Assembly (NCBI RefSeq): GCF_000204055.1
Contig: NW_006768816.1
Location: forward strand, 303,998-367,997
Direction: 5' to 3'
Source of the DNA: Melampsora larici-populina 98AG31
Taxonomy: Eukaryota > Basidiomycota > Pucciniomycetes > Pucciniales > Melampsoraceae
Length of the DNA: 64,000 bases
A program made the translations under genes and the position numbers. Below the pieces are notes generated by a model, which did not search any database, had not been told where the DNA came from, and worked only from the letters and a program-made list of their open reading frames with translations. Of this stretch, positions 34,141 to 45,412 are shown one piece after another (position 1 is the stretch's first letter; the number at the start of each line of letters is the position of its first letter).

Positions 34141-34749
34141 TATGCTGGCAGTGCCGTGAGCATAAGCAAAGTTGTGATTCCCAATTCCCGCCCGCCGCCC
34201 GGACAGATTATCATTTGTAAATATACTGCGCAGTCACCGCAGCATGCCTCTTCCGGTCACAAGCATCCATTTACCAATTCCCAAAAAGATCGTGAGATAA
34301 TCAGTCATTGGTAATGCCCTTACTCCATGTACGGAAGCGGCAAAATCTAATTATGGCTTTCGTAGGTATCAATCAATCATATGATAAAGATTCCAAAAGT
34401 AACCTTGATAGATAATGGATATTGATCGATCGTAGATATCAATCGTCTATCTAACAGGCCAAAGCATTGTCATTTGACCTGCGCTATACGGTCATGGTGT
34501 ACATACGCCCCAGACCCAGAAATCTGCACCAGAATGGGAGGATCAAAACCTCGCACAAACACTGATGACAAACCAAAGAAAGAGAAGGATAAAATGATGA
34601 TCAGCGCACTGTGACCGCTGATCAATAAAAGCTAAACACTCGGGATTACCGTTGTGAGTATTAGATTGCATTTAAGAGAAGGACTCATTGGTTTGATCAA
34701 TCATTCGTATCAATACTATCAACACCATCTTTCTTAGAGACAACTTACC
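34141..34749. other. intergenic, upstream of five-exon gene
   Basis: No gene or clear repeat. It probably holds the promoter of the gene starting at 34750. Confidence 0.35.
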
Positions 34750-36771
34750 ATGACACATTCAAACATCTGTAATAAAGCACGTAAAAGCATCAGTTTCACA
34801 CCACTTAACCCACATCAACTGCTTCCTTACCCCCCCCATTGGGGGCATAAGCACAGGTGTTCGCTGTACCTCAATGCTATGCCGGAGATACGGACCGCAC
34901 ACCACAATATATTGGGAACCAAAGGCCCAACACCTCAAACACCTAATTGGAACAAGGGTGAGTATCATTTCCGCGGAGTTCATTAAGCGCTACAGCAATC
35001 ACAGCTGAACCAATTGAAAATATAATTAGTGCAACTTTGACCAAAAGTATTATCGGTACTATAACAAGGCCAGCTATAATCACGACCTGCTTGCCCACAA
35101 CAGACGACATCAAGATTTTGAACTTCCAAACCACCTTATTAACAACTATCAATTACCAACTTATCTACCTACAATGGTGGTGGATCCACAACTTACGCTT
35201 GACGCCTTTCTACCTAATCCTCATCCAACGCAACCAACACCACTCATAAGTAAAGAAGTGTGCCAAGGTGTGAATGCGGTGTTTGCTACTGCTCATAATA
35301 CCCGGATGAACCGAGGTTGCCCACACAAGGCCTGCTTTGACGTATGTGATTTACATTTACATCAAATCCCATACGCTGAAGTGCTGACACTTTTCTTTAT
35401 CTCCAAATCCAGTGTTGCAACAAACTTGGTACTCTAGCATGTTTGCCGCATGAGGCTCAGGCCAGGAAGAAGACAAGGGAAGCTGTCACCGATGGAATTG
35501 AAGGACAACAATCCGAACAACCTACACCTTTGATCACTGCCGCTATTCCAACGCCACATTCCAGGGTTTCATCAAACACTGCAGTGAATGATGAAAACCA
35601 ATCGACTCATCCAACAACCAAACCATCAGAGGACTTGGCACCTAGCACCCAAGCAGGACGTACCTTCACCCGCCGTCTCAGCCCAACTGAATTAAGTAAG
35701 TTTCGAAGCGTGTCGATCAACAAACAAGCCGAAGAGAGAATCCAAAACGATGCACTTGCGTTAGCTAAGAAGCTAGTTACTATGGTGGTATGGCCCGGCA
35801 ACGAGGTAAATTATCTTACATATACATTGACCAAACAACATTCTCTGATCACATACCATTTGTATATTATAGCAAGACCCGTTTGGTTCCGAAACGTGGC
35901 ATGTACAGGCTAACAAATGGCCTTTATTTTCGCTGGACGAGTCAGAAGAGTTGTTATCTCTTGTGGAGTCACGACTTGGGGCAAATTGGAAGGGAGGTCT
36001 TAGGGTTTGGAATCATGAAGAACACGGCTGGGTATGTTGTTTTTGGGTTAATTCACTTATAATCATGATATACCTGACAATCAAATGATTTAGGTCCACA
36101 TCAAAATGTCTACGCAAGAATTGTATCCAAAAGATTGTAAGAAGATTCTAGTTCTACTTCCCAACGTCAAACCTTCGAACTGTGAAGGTATCGATCATCA
36201 TCTGGCCTCCGTTGCACCCATATCGGAGAAGGCTGCTATGGACATACGTCCTATGATCACACCCACCCAACAATCACGTACATCCCTCTCAGTCACCCCA
36301 ACACCATCGCGTACACCCATCTCGATCACCCCAATCCATTCACAACTAAACACCACCTCTTCTTCATCTCCAACACATATCTCAGATTCAGAAGACGAAC
36401 GTGATGTGGCTACGATGAACCTTATCAATGACGCTGTTGTCAAAGCAACCACCGGTAATGAAGGCAGCTCTTCACCAATTAAATCCCGTCGTGCTCAGTG
36501 GCCTCGAGGTGTCACCATGCACTCCATGGTTACTTTTTTTGAAAGATCTATGCGCAAACAGACTTTGATGAAAGTTGCGTGGGAAGAGCAATTTCAATCT
36601 TCTTACACATACGCCTCATCAACTGTATCAACTTATCGGGCTTTGCTGAAGGGAATTGGACTCACTCGTTTGACTGAGTATGTTGAAAAACATGGTGACC
36701 ACACGGTCCAACAAGCAAAGGATTATTTTGATGATGTCGACAACAGAACTTCCAAGCGTGCTCGACAATGA
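34750..36771 (+). CDS. Cys/His-motif protein of unknown function (554 aa)
   Basis: Five exons: 34750-34957, 35115-35341, 35413-35805, 35873-36031, 36094-36771. All junctions are GT-AG and keep frame. A compact metal-binding-like motif, C-x4-C-x2-CC-x7-C-x2-H at residues 138-158, is split by intron 2 between the second and third cysteine positions. Downstream are a Pro/Thr-rich linker, a LSPTELSKFRS segment, a Trp-rich stretch (WHVQANKWPLFSLDE, then LGANWKGGLRVWNH), a second Ser/Thr/Pro-rich linker and a basic C-terminus. I do not recognise the family; similar Cys/His-plus-Trp architectures are, from memory, numerous in rusts and other basidiomycetes, often near transposons. Neighbours give no functional clue. 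Confidence 0.7.
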
Positions 36772-37990
36772 TTTTCTTTTCATTCATGTTATTTACGTTT
36801 CAATATCTCCATTCTAACTTTCCTAACCTTTAAGTATCCAAATCTTGACATGCCCTTTCAATAATTTTTATAAATTATGGACCAATCATATTATTTTGTA
36901 TGAAGTGTGTTGTAGCACGTGGATATAGTTATTTTTCTTGTTTTATTTGGCCACGTCTTAGTTTCAATTCTTACCTTGTCTTATTGGTTGTTGGTGCGGT
37001 CTAAGTAGTTGTCTTACTTCACATTACTATTATCATTTCAGCTCTGTACTGTAGATACTTTGTACATATATTGATACGTTCTATAAATGATACATTCTTT
37101 TAGTTGATTATAAATGACTCATTTGTTAAAGTTCAATGGAGAACATTAATAAATAATTGTTCATACAAAAAATGCGCTTCAATTCAAGTTCGTAGATATA
37201 GAACAACGTCATCATAAAATGTCAACACATCCAACTGTGGTTTGTAAGCGCTTAATTCACAGCTGGACCACCAAATATAGATCAAAAAAAACAGACCACA
37301 ACTAAAAAGTGAGACGGTGAAGAAATTAAATATTAAAAAATTATAATCATGATGTACAGAGTAATATACCAATAACGTTACAACATTCATTGTTATTGAA
37401 TAATCAATGTTGCCATACGGAAAGAAGCTCAGTGTGTAATACAAACAACGTTTATACATAACAGAATACTCAAAAAAATACGGGAAGAATATAAAGTACA
37501 ATCTAAATGAGATTTGATGATGATGTATAATGGATCATCTAACGTCATATTGATCTTGAATGACGCAAAAATTGTTTCATAAAATACCAACTACACAACA
37601 TGAATCAATATTGAATGTGGTGATGCGACTGATAATTGACATCAGCTATTCCAAGTGCAACATTCTGCAAATCTCATTGCATTCGTGTTGATCCTCAAAA
37701 TGAATGAAAGCTCTTTTTACTATGCTTTGCTTGTCCTCTCTTGGGTTTGAAGCGTGGATAACTCTGTAAATATATTAAACAATATATAATGAGACAAAAT
37801 TAATCACTTGGCTATTTGTGATAGGAAATAACTTACCCTCTGGAAAAACACACTAAGTTTGACAAAAGTCCTTTGGCGTCACAATCTGCCTGAGCAATCA
37901 ATGATCAACCCTTGGTGCTATGGAGTGTAAAATGTATGAGTGCCATTATCAAGTCTTGCCATGGGTCCTCTGGTCCGTGGCTTTCGGGGG
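36772..37990. other. AT-rich intergenic stretch
   Basis: No coding frame with family features; the 105-aa frame at 37184-37501 (-) is Tyr/Phe-rich and looks compositional. It holds the 3' flanks of the two convergent genes. Confidence 0.4.
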
Positions 37991-39796
37991 TTAACTTGTA
38001 TTCATGTACATATCGGTTGTTTGGGGAATGAGCTGTCTCACATAGAAGCCATCCACAGCTCGCACTTCCAATAGTCTGGAGTAGGCATACGTACGGAACC
38101 TGATTGGAACAGGGTTTTCAGTTTTTGCTTTCGTATCTGAGCTGAGCAAAAGATCAAAAGAAATGTTCAATACCTTGAGACCTAGACTTTGTTGATGCAA
38201 GATACGTTTCTTATGCATACACTACACGAAAGATAATATTTTCTGGGCAGAAAATTAAATTATTGATACACAAAAATATTGAGAGGCCAGGAGAAGGGCA
38301 AAAAATAAATAAAAATATGCATCTTGTTCCCGGCGGTGAGAGCTTCACTCTCCATATTTTTCCATATTTTTACAGTCCGTATTGATAAGTGTACTAACAA
38401 TAAACCTTCATAATCATCCAATTACAACCTGTAACAAGCACTGAAATTTGGCTCGTTAGTGTTTAGAGAAACTTTTGATTTCTGAAAACACCTATAACTT
38501 TGTCAAATCTGCCTCAAAACACTCGATTTTAAGTACATTAGAAAGCTGAACTCTTCCTCTCGAACTTTCATAAGATCAAAAACTATGTAGCTAGTATGAC
38601 AATCATTCTATGGATCTGTATGTACAAATGTATAAAAAAGATGATATCTTTTTTAGCAGACCAGCATGCTGTGTGGTCCTATTATGAACTATTTGGAGGA
38701 CAATTCCAGCTTACCAATGCACCCAAAATTGAGCGTTTTGGACCGGAATTGAAAAAGTTATGAGTATTTTCAGAAATCAAAAGTTTCTCTAAACACTAAT
38801 GAGCCAAATTTCAGTGCTTGTTACAGGTTGTAATTGGATGATTGTGAAGGTTTATTGTTAGTACACTTATCAATATGGACTGTAAAAATACGGAAAAATA
38901 TGCAGAGTGAAGTTCTCAACGCAGGGAACAAGATGCATATTTTTATTCATTTTTTGCTCTCCTCCTGGCCTCTCAATATTTTTGTGTATCAATAATTTAA
39001 TTTTCTGCCCAGAAAATGTTATCTTTCTTGTAGTGATATCTTCAACGGTGTGGACCTTTTTGGACATCCAAAGAGCTTGGAGAGCAAATTGAAATCGAGA
39101 TAACATCATATTGACATACAGGTTGGACTGAGCTCGCTCAAGGGCTACTTTTCGTCCAAGAGTTAAAGAGTGTTTCCAGTTTTGATGAAACTTGGCCACC
39201 ATTGCGTCAGGAATTTCTTTACTCTCGATATCGACATTTTGAACAGTCCAATTGTATGTATCTCGATTATAGACTGATTGATTGTAGGTAGTACACATAT
39301 ACATAACAAAGGATTGTTTCATGTTGTTGAGGCCAATTGGATCGTAAGGTGAGAATGGTAAGTGGTCTCCATCATCCAGAGGAGTGAAGCGGTAAAGAAA
39401 AGCCGCACTGCGCTTCTTCAGGTCATATCGTAGCATAGTCAAAGGGAATTCAGGCCCACTATTGGTAGAGTATGATGTGTTGTGTGGTCCAGTAACGTCG
39501 GAGGCAGAGTCACCAGAGTTTTCAGATTCAGCAGTTTTGGAAGAGTCGGTGTCGTGACGTGGTTCAACATTGACTAAACCTGAAGATATGACTTCAGGTT
39601 CACTATCGCCCAAGATGGTAACATCGTCATGAGTGATAACCCCTCTTTCCGAGGTTGATTCATAGTCTTCGCTGGAGATTTTGGGTTTGGAGGATTCATA
39701 CACATCCACAGGTTCAGGAGTGTTCGGAGTTGAGGTTGCATCGGTAGAAGGCTCCAACAAGTCAGATTCAGAAGTATAGTTGCAGTTACTAGGCAT
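37991..39796 (-). pseudogene. unknown gene interrupted by a CACTA-ended MITE
   Basis: The frame from ATG 39796 runs to the MITE edge at 39035 (acidic Ser/Thr-rich first ~115 residues, then a folded-looking region with FPLTMLRYDLKKRSAAFLYR and FHQNWKHSLTLGRKVALERA). On the other side, 38219-37991 continues the same frame (HKKRILHQQSLGLKVLN...). Removing the element and one ATA duplication joins the two halves in frame through codons VED-MHKK. As it stands, translation enters the MITE terminal repeat, adds about 54 residues and stops at 38870. The protein family is unknown. Whether the truncated product is made is not known. Confidence 0.75.
38220..39035. mobile_element. CACTA-ended long-TIR MITE, copy 1 (816 bp)
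   Basis: The ends are CACTACACGAAAGATAA and, inverted, CACTACAAGAAAGATAA. The 3-bp duplication ATA lies at 38217-38219 and 39036-39038. Each inverted arm is about 290 bp, nearly the whole element, with an AT-rich loop. CACTA ends and a 3-bp duplication fit the CACTA (EnSpm) superfamily. No transposase. Copy 2 is at 47491-48288. Confidence 0.88.
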
Positions 39797-40476
39797 CTTG
39801 GAGGTGGTTAGATCAATGGAGCTATTGGATTAGAAATATGAAAATAAGATGTTGCAGAGATAGATAGATAGTATTTCAAGGAGCAAGTGTGTAATACTAT
39901 GATGTAAATGATTTATGAGGATTATAAGAAAAAGAGGTGATGGAAATGGGCGAGAAAATATGGATCAGATATGTTAATACAAGCAGGAAAATGAACAGGT
40001 AACTTAGTCGTGTGGTACAAGGTATGAAGCCTTTCCCTCGAGATTACGGAAGATGAACGGCATTTAGTTACACAAGTGATAACCAACCACACAAATTATA
40101 GAAATATTTGGAAAATCCAAGCAAATATTACTTACTACTGATTGGTGATCACAACAGTGGAATTACGTTAAATAATACCATGGTGACACTTCAAAAGTGT
40201 CACCAGAGTTATAACGAAATGCAGAACCTTTGTTTTGATTGATTGAGCACAAGATGTTGTATAAGAGTGATCGGAAAGTAAATTTGATCTTTATATTGAC
40301 TTAAAAGATGGAATAATAGGAAACGTTAAGCACCAAACAAAAAAAAGATTTGAGTGAGAAGGAGAACAATTACAATAATAAACAAACATAGTATGGCTAA
40401 TAAAGATAAAAAAAATAGTACGATTAATAACAATTTAGACAGTAGGTAGTCTAACTCATAATAGTACCACTACATG
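39797..40476. other. intergenic, no gene seen
   Basis: A-rich sequence with no supported coding frame. A short CACTTTTGAAGTGT-type palindrome lies near 40189-40204. Confidence 0.4.
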
Positions 40477-40942
40477 CTACAGTGGCTTACTCTTATACTC
40501 AACGCTACCTATGAATTCCACATTGGGACGATGTTGTAACTTCTCACAAAGTCGTAAATTATGTAACCGTATCATCTCATCTAGGAAAAAATTGTACTTG
40601 ACTGGGTGCATTCCACGGCACATTGAGTCAAAACAACCAAACCATACATTAACAATCTCTGCCATTGATGCATTGAATTTCCAAGCGCCTCCAGGTCGCT
40701 TCAGCTCCGGGAAAATGTTTGGATCATTGTTCTTACGGCACGTTTTGTGGGATTCTTTGTGTGTCTTCATGTGGAACGCGTCAACTGGCAAGAGTGTATT
40801 CCGAAAAGTCTCCCGATCTTCAGCATTTGTACGAATGTGAGCATAGAGATTGCAAGCATTGTCGTAGTAAATTACTTGAGGCATCTCCTCGGGAAACGGT
40901 TCTGTGATGAATTCCTTGTAGATGCACCGCCAAGAAATTCAC
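40477..40942 (-). pseudogene. KDZ-like transposase, C-terminal fragment
   Basis: The open frame (about 150 residues with the upstream in-frame part) carries VIYYDNACNLY, then VDAFHMKTHKESHKTC, then WKFNASMAEIVNVWFG. This matches the late catalytic region of KDZ-type basidiomycete transposases: a DNAC aspartate, an H-rich vD-FH-x-H segment, and an N-s-x-E-x-N motif. The frame ends naturally at 40477. The 5' part of the gene is missing: at about 40940 the sequence changes to a CCGAT-rich low-complexity stretch. Listed as a relic. Confidence 0.7.
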
Positions 40943-41400
40943 GTCGGAATGCCCTTTCCGATGTCACATCGGGGACGGTGTTCCGAAGCAGAGTCGGGGC
41001 CAAGGCGTCCGATAGAATTGATGTGCGATGTCTAATCAGATCCAGGTTGTTCGATGGGATCCTCAGTCCGACTGAGGAATGGTTTGCCAGATCCGATGAA
41101 ACTAAGTTCCGATCCCAAACTGCATTGGTGACGAGCGACTGAACCTCAGCCTGATGAGGTCCGATAGCTACTCGTATAGCGCTCATCCGACTCAAACAAA
41201 TGTGCGATAAAATCATCGCATCGCATCCCCTCTGAGCAACTGAACATCGGGCCTTTTGTCCCGATTCAATCATTCTTGCGAGTTCATGTCGGTGTTTAAC
41301 TCGTGATTCAATCCCCTAAATGCCCGATTCAATCTCACTTGCGAGGCAACTTCGGTGCCATCTTCGCGACACAATCCAAACGCAGCCGATGCAATTTGCG
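40935..41400. repeat. CCGAT/ATCGG-rich palindromic stretch
   Basis: Repeated CCGAT and CCGACT words in both orientations, with perfect short stems such as CCGATGT-C-ACATCGG and CCTCAGTC-C-GACTGAGG. It abuts the truncated end of the KDZ-like fragment. The organisation resembles the CCTCGG array at 33966-34140, with a different stem word. Confidence 0.6.
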
Positions 41401-41945
41401 TAGGACCTATTTGGTCTCGAATCCACCCCAAAAATTGCCGAAAAATAATCCATAATCTTGATATTGCAATTCATTTTGTGTTGTCTAGTTTTTTTTTCTG
41501 TCTTGCTTATTTCTTCGACTCAAAAAAACAGCAAGGGCTTTTCTGTACATGCACCAAGTTTTGAGCTCTTCGAACGTCGAATCTCAAGTTCGAATATGAG
41601 AGGTCTGGCCTTCGAGCCTCAAACTTTTACCTGCTGAGTCTCATTGAGGTTCAAGTCACTGGCAATTGAGCCTAACGCAGTGACATCATTGTACACGACG
41701 CATAGTGCTATATGCACAGGTTTCTTTTCGAACGTGTTACAATACTACTGTGTATGCATTGAGTCACTTATATAGATCAACTTTGTTACTTCTTCCCATC
41801 CAAGACAACGAAAATTTTCGTCTTCAACGGGGGAAGATAGAATGATGCCCAACCAATAACTAGCACAACATACATCAGTAGAATAGAATGATATATGATC
41901 TTTATCTTATATAATCAATAGTAGCTTATTCTCTGTAGGGATGCG

Positions 41946-42022
41946 CTCGAAGCTCGAAGCTCGAAGCTCGAAGCTTGAAGTTCAAAGCTCGAAGCTCGAT
42001 GCTCGATGCTCGAAGTTCGAAG
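41946..42022. repeat. 7-bp minisatellite, 11 units of CTCGAAG
   Basis: Eleven contiguous heptamers: seven at or within one base of CTCGAAG in the first seven positions, two CTCGATG, then CTCGAAG and TTCGAAG. Related TTCGAA-rich sequence occurs at 41563-41600, and inverse heptamer-like words (CTTCAAG, GAGCTTT) at about 49719-49750. Confidence 0.9.
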
Positions 42023-42673
42023 CGGAAGTTGATGTTTTAAGTTCTTCTCAAAGCGGCACAAACCGGATCTTACGCTTAAACCTGGATATGGCTGCGTGAA
42101 CGATACATATTATCGGTATCATTTTCTTCTCGGTGGTAATTCTTTGTCTGTACAGCATAGACTTAAGGTGGTACATCTTCCAGAAAAATCCCTATCCAGC
42201 CTCAGATAACCACATGATACAATGGAAAGGGCAACTCCCAGCGTCACCCAGAGATACACAAGGAATAACAGGCATAGATACATACAATCAATTGGAAAGT
42301 TTTACATCATAGTGTCTCCGGAAACCCATCAATAAAGAAACCTTTTCATATCTTGACATAAAAAAGGAATAAAAGAATAGGTACGAGTGTTTCAAAATTT
42401 CGTGAAGGATAGGTGAGACGGCGTCAAAACCTCAAAGAAAGCATAGGCATGACCACTTCGAACCTTCCACTACATAGTATCGATCTGCACAAGATATGCA
42501 CAAGGAAAAAAAGAACCGTTTCGAACCTTTACGCATCAACTCGGACAATCGGCATACTTTCTAAACCGATGGAGCCCAGGGAATTATAAACATGAGGTAT
42601 TTGGTTAGCTTTATGGACATTTCGTTTTTACAAGCTGGTCTGAATTACTGACATTGAATATCTTCTGATGCTC
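42023..42673. other. intergenic, no gene seen
   Basis: No supported coding frame. It separates the minisatellite from the SAP-like frame. Confidence 0.35.
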
Positions 42674-43057
42674 TCAAAGACCATGAAATGGGCCGTATTT
42701 ACGTAGCACTTGTGTTCTGAATACACGGATCAACTTGGCTTTGAGAATATTGCGGGGTACGCGGTGACTCGGTACAAAGTGGTGGATAAGTTCTCGAAGG
42801 GCACCCTTCGTCACTGATCGAGCTTGAAGTTTAACGTTCGGTGAGAGGATTTCGATCAATTCCGTCGGTATGCTAAAGATTTTCTTCCAAAATAGAGGGT
42901 CTTTGTGAGGCGTGGATGCACGGACTGCTCGGCGATTTGGATGGATATGAGATGGTGCAGGCATTCTACATGCTCGGATAGGAGCTGAGCGTCTACGTAT
43001 AGGTCTTGAAGGTGAAGTAAGATTCCCTGTGATCGATATGTTTCCAGAAATGATCAT
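42674..43057 (-). CDS. small basic protein with SAP-like segment (127 aa)
   Basis: Single open frame from ATG 43057. The first ~55 residues are Arg/Pro/Ser-rich. The C-terminal half (PTELIEILSPNVKLQARSVT, then GALRELIHHFVP and KAKLIRVFRTQV) reads like two helices joined by a turn, reminiscent of SAP-type DNA-binding helices. It could be an exon of a longer gene that includes the frame at 43154-43474 (-), but I found no convincing splice junction. Function is unknown. Confidence 0.45.
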   Translation of the reverse strand: MIISGNISITGNLTSPSRPIRRRSAPIRACRMPAPSHIHPNRRAVRASTPHKDPLFWKKIFSIPTELIEILSPNVKLQARSVTKGALRELIHHFVPSHRVPRNILKAKLIRVFRTQVLRKYGPFHGL

Positions 43058-43742
43058 GGCTAATAAGATGAAGATACGATAGTTAGATTGAGGATGAATG
43101 TGGCTATTTAGAGATATTCTTCAAAGCGATGACTAGGAGTGAATATGGATGAGTTACCTGTTAAAGATAACCAGTATATATTTGAGGTGAGTAAATAATT
43201 TGGATAATTTGTTTTGATAAGTGAGATCGACTGTCGTGAATGAATGAGTGCCAGCTCCTAAGTTGAGATCATAGCAGTTTATAACCCTTCGTTGTATCAC
43301 CCATCTGTTTTTTGAAGCTCTTTGTTTTGCGAAGTTAGCAAAAGAAGACTGACCATGAGCCCTTTGTCCCATAAGATATTCGTAAGATGCTCTCTGCTTA
43401 ACGCCGCATGCTAGTATCGCCATTGATAACGTACCAAGCGGGACCAAAACATGCGTAGTATGCCATTCATTCAAGCTACGTGCTGAATCCGGCCTGCTAA
43501 CACCTCAGAGTAAGCCCCATTGACAACTACACCCCGCTCAGCACTCAGTCACAGAACACAGGAGTCCCGATAAGTATGGATGGAAGCTCATTACGTTTGT
43601 GTTCAGGTCAGCTTCCTTTGAATACTCAACAATCACTTCCTAGAAGCCTCGCGTCCTGGGTTTTGAATCAAACGCTTCCGACTGAGGAAGTGATCAGATT
43701 GACATTACGATCTCCATACTCGTAAAACAGATATCTATATAA

Positions 43743-43838
43743 CCCTGACCTCTAAGACACTTCCATTTCCACTCCATACGATCTTCGTATTCGTAAAACA
43801 GACCCTGACCTTTAAGACACTTCCATTTCCAACCCATC
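43743..43838. repeat. 60-bp tandem duplication
   Basis: CCCTGACCTCTAAGACACTT at 43743 recurs at 43803 with one change, followed by CCATTTCCA. The intervening CGTAAAACAGA block also occurs just upstream near 43720. On the minus strand the repeat would encode a repeated WKWKCLKGQG-like motif, but no gene is otherwise supported there. Confidence 0.6.
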
Positions 43839-43962
43839 TCTTCACGAATATCTTGGTAAAATATATTCACTTGCATCTGGTATTTCACTTTGTTCCTTTT
43901 TCTACGCACCCTCACTTCTGAAGCATAGGCCTTTCTTCTTGGTTTAGAGGAAGCTATACGGT

Positions 43963-44530
43963 ATGCCAAGGCTTGTTCACGGAATCAGAAAGTTTGGTGA
44001 CAAGTTGTTTCAGAGACTTCGTCGACTTGATTGTAAGCTCATCTACACCTCAAATAGATATGTCTCGATCACTCACGTTTGGGTTTACTCCTCTAGTTAT
44101 CAAAGATTCCAGCAGAACATCAAGACCAGATTTTCCAATGGCAAGCGACTTGCCAATCTCAATGGACAATCACAACGATCATGATGGCATCCCTGAAGCA
44201 AATTCTGGAAGTAACGAAGAAATCAGAGCCCATATCGAGAGTAAGTCAAATGATTCTTCTCTATCACCACTCTCTGAAGGCATGGCCTACACTTATTCAT
44301 TGAATTTATACTAACAAACAACTAAATACTCCAGATTTGATCATTACAAAGGGAGCTGGGATTCACAGGGATTCGTATAGATTCAACACGGTATTGGTCA
44401 AAGATCTACATAGGCTTGTGGGACACATGTTGAATGGTCAGTCATTCATTACTATTGATGATATTGAACGTGATGATTGCTGACTGGAAAATACCTGGCA
44501 AAGTGCCTGGAGTCCGTAAAGGTATACCAA
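43963..44530 (+). pseudogene. decayed first copy of a tandemly duplicated gene
   Basis: It closely parallels the gene at 44434-45412, from MPRLVHGIRKFGDKLF through IYTSN-YVSITH, MASDLPISMDN and LHR-V. Lesions relative to that copy: a 2-bp deletion after VSITH that shifts frame; the first intron donor GGTAAGG changed to GGCATGG; the second intron acceptor CATCAG changed to TACCTG. It runs straight into the second copy near 44575 without an intergenic gap. Confidence 0.7.
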
Positions 44531-45412
44531 TGGGGATTAAACGCTTGTGTGTGCGTAATGTGAAGCGACACCGTACGCCAAGACTTGTTCATCGGATCCG
44601 AAAAATTGGCGACAAATTGTTCAAGAGACTTCGTCGACCTGATTGTGGGTTCATCTATACCTCAAATAGTTATGTCTCGATCACTCATGCGTTTGGGTTT
44701 ACTTCTGTAGTTATCAAAGATTCAAGAAGAACATCAGGACCAGGTGTTCCAATGGCAAGCGACTTGCCAATCTCGATGGACAATCAGCCTTTCATCAACG
44801 ATCATGATGGCACTCTTCAAGCAAATTCTGAAAGTGACGAAGAACACTTGTTTATGGAGCATAACTTACTTGACAATCATACGTCGACTTCTAGCAATTG
44901 TAGCACTTCGAACACAGTTCCCGCTTCACTATCCACTGGGACCCATATCGAGAGAGAGTCAAATGATTCTCCTTTATCACCACTCAGACCACGCAAGCGC
45001 TCTCGTGACAGGATGGATGACTCTGAAGGTAAGGCTCACACTTATTCATCGAATTTCTGCTAACGAAAAACTATCAATACTCCAGATTTGACCATTACCA
45101 AGCGAGCAAGGATTCACACCGATTCGTATAGATTCAAGACGGTCTTGGAGCTCAAAGATCTACATAGGCATGTGAGAGACATGCTGTATGGTTAGTCATT
45201 CACTCCTATAAATGATATCGAATATGACGATTGCTGACTGGAAAACATCAGGCAAAGTGCCTGGAATCGATGAAGATATATCAATGGGGATCAAACGTTT
45301 GTATGTGTGTAATGCGATGCAGAGAACGTTTGAACACATCGATAATATCTTTCGAGAGCTGTTGTTAGATGAGGATGTTATCATGGATGATGTACATGAT
45401 GTTTCATCATAA
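44434..45412 (+). CDS. unknown protein, intact second copy of a tandem duplication
   Basis: Exons: 44434-45028, 45086-45190, 45252-45412; both introns are GT-AG and keep frame. Start is uncertain: the position equal to the first copy's ATG reads ACG here, so the frame is open upstream into the first copy's last exon. Features: basic PRLVHRIRKIGDKLFKRLRR helix, MASDLPISMDN, an acidic Ser/Thr-rich middle, RPRKRSRDR (nuclear-localisation-like), then SYRFKTVLELKDLHRHVRDM and an acidic C-terminus. MGIKRL-V-N recurs at the end of each copy. No family recognised. Confidence 0.55.

Noticed and set aside
41946..42022. CTCGAAG array considered as a CRISPR-like or telomeric repeat
   Set aside because: There are no spacers, and 7-bp units without a chromosome end; it is a simple minisatellite in a eukaryotic genome.
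43694..43969. 91-aa minus-strand frame with repeated WKWKCLKGQG motif
   Set aside because: The motif comes from a 60-bp DNA duplication and nothing else supports coding.
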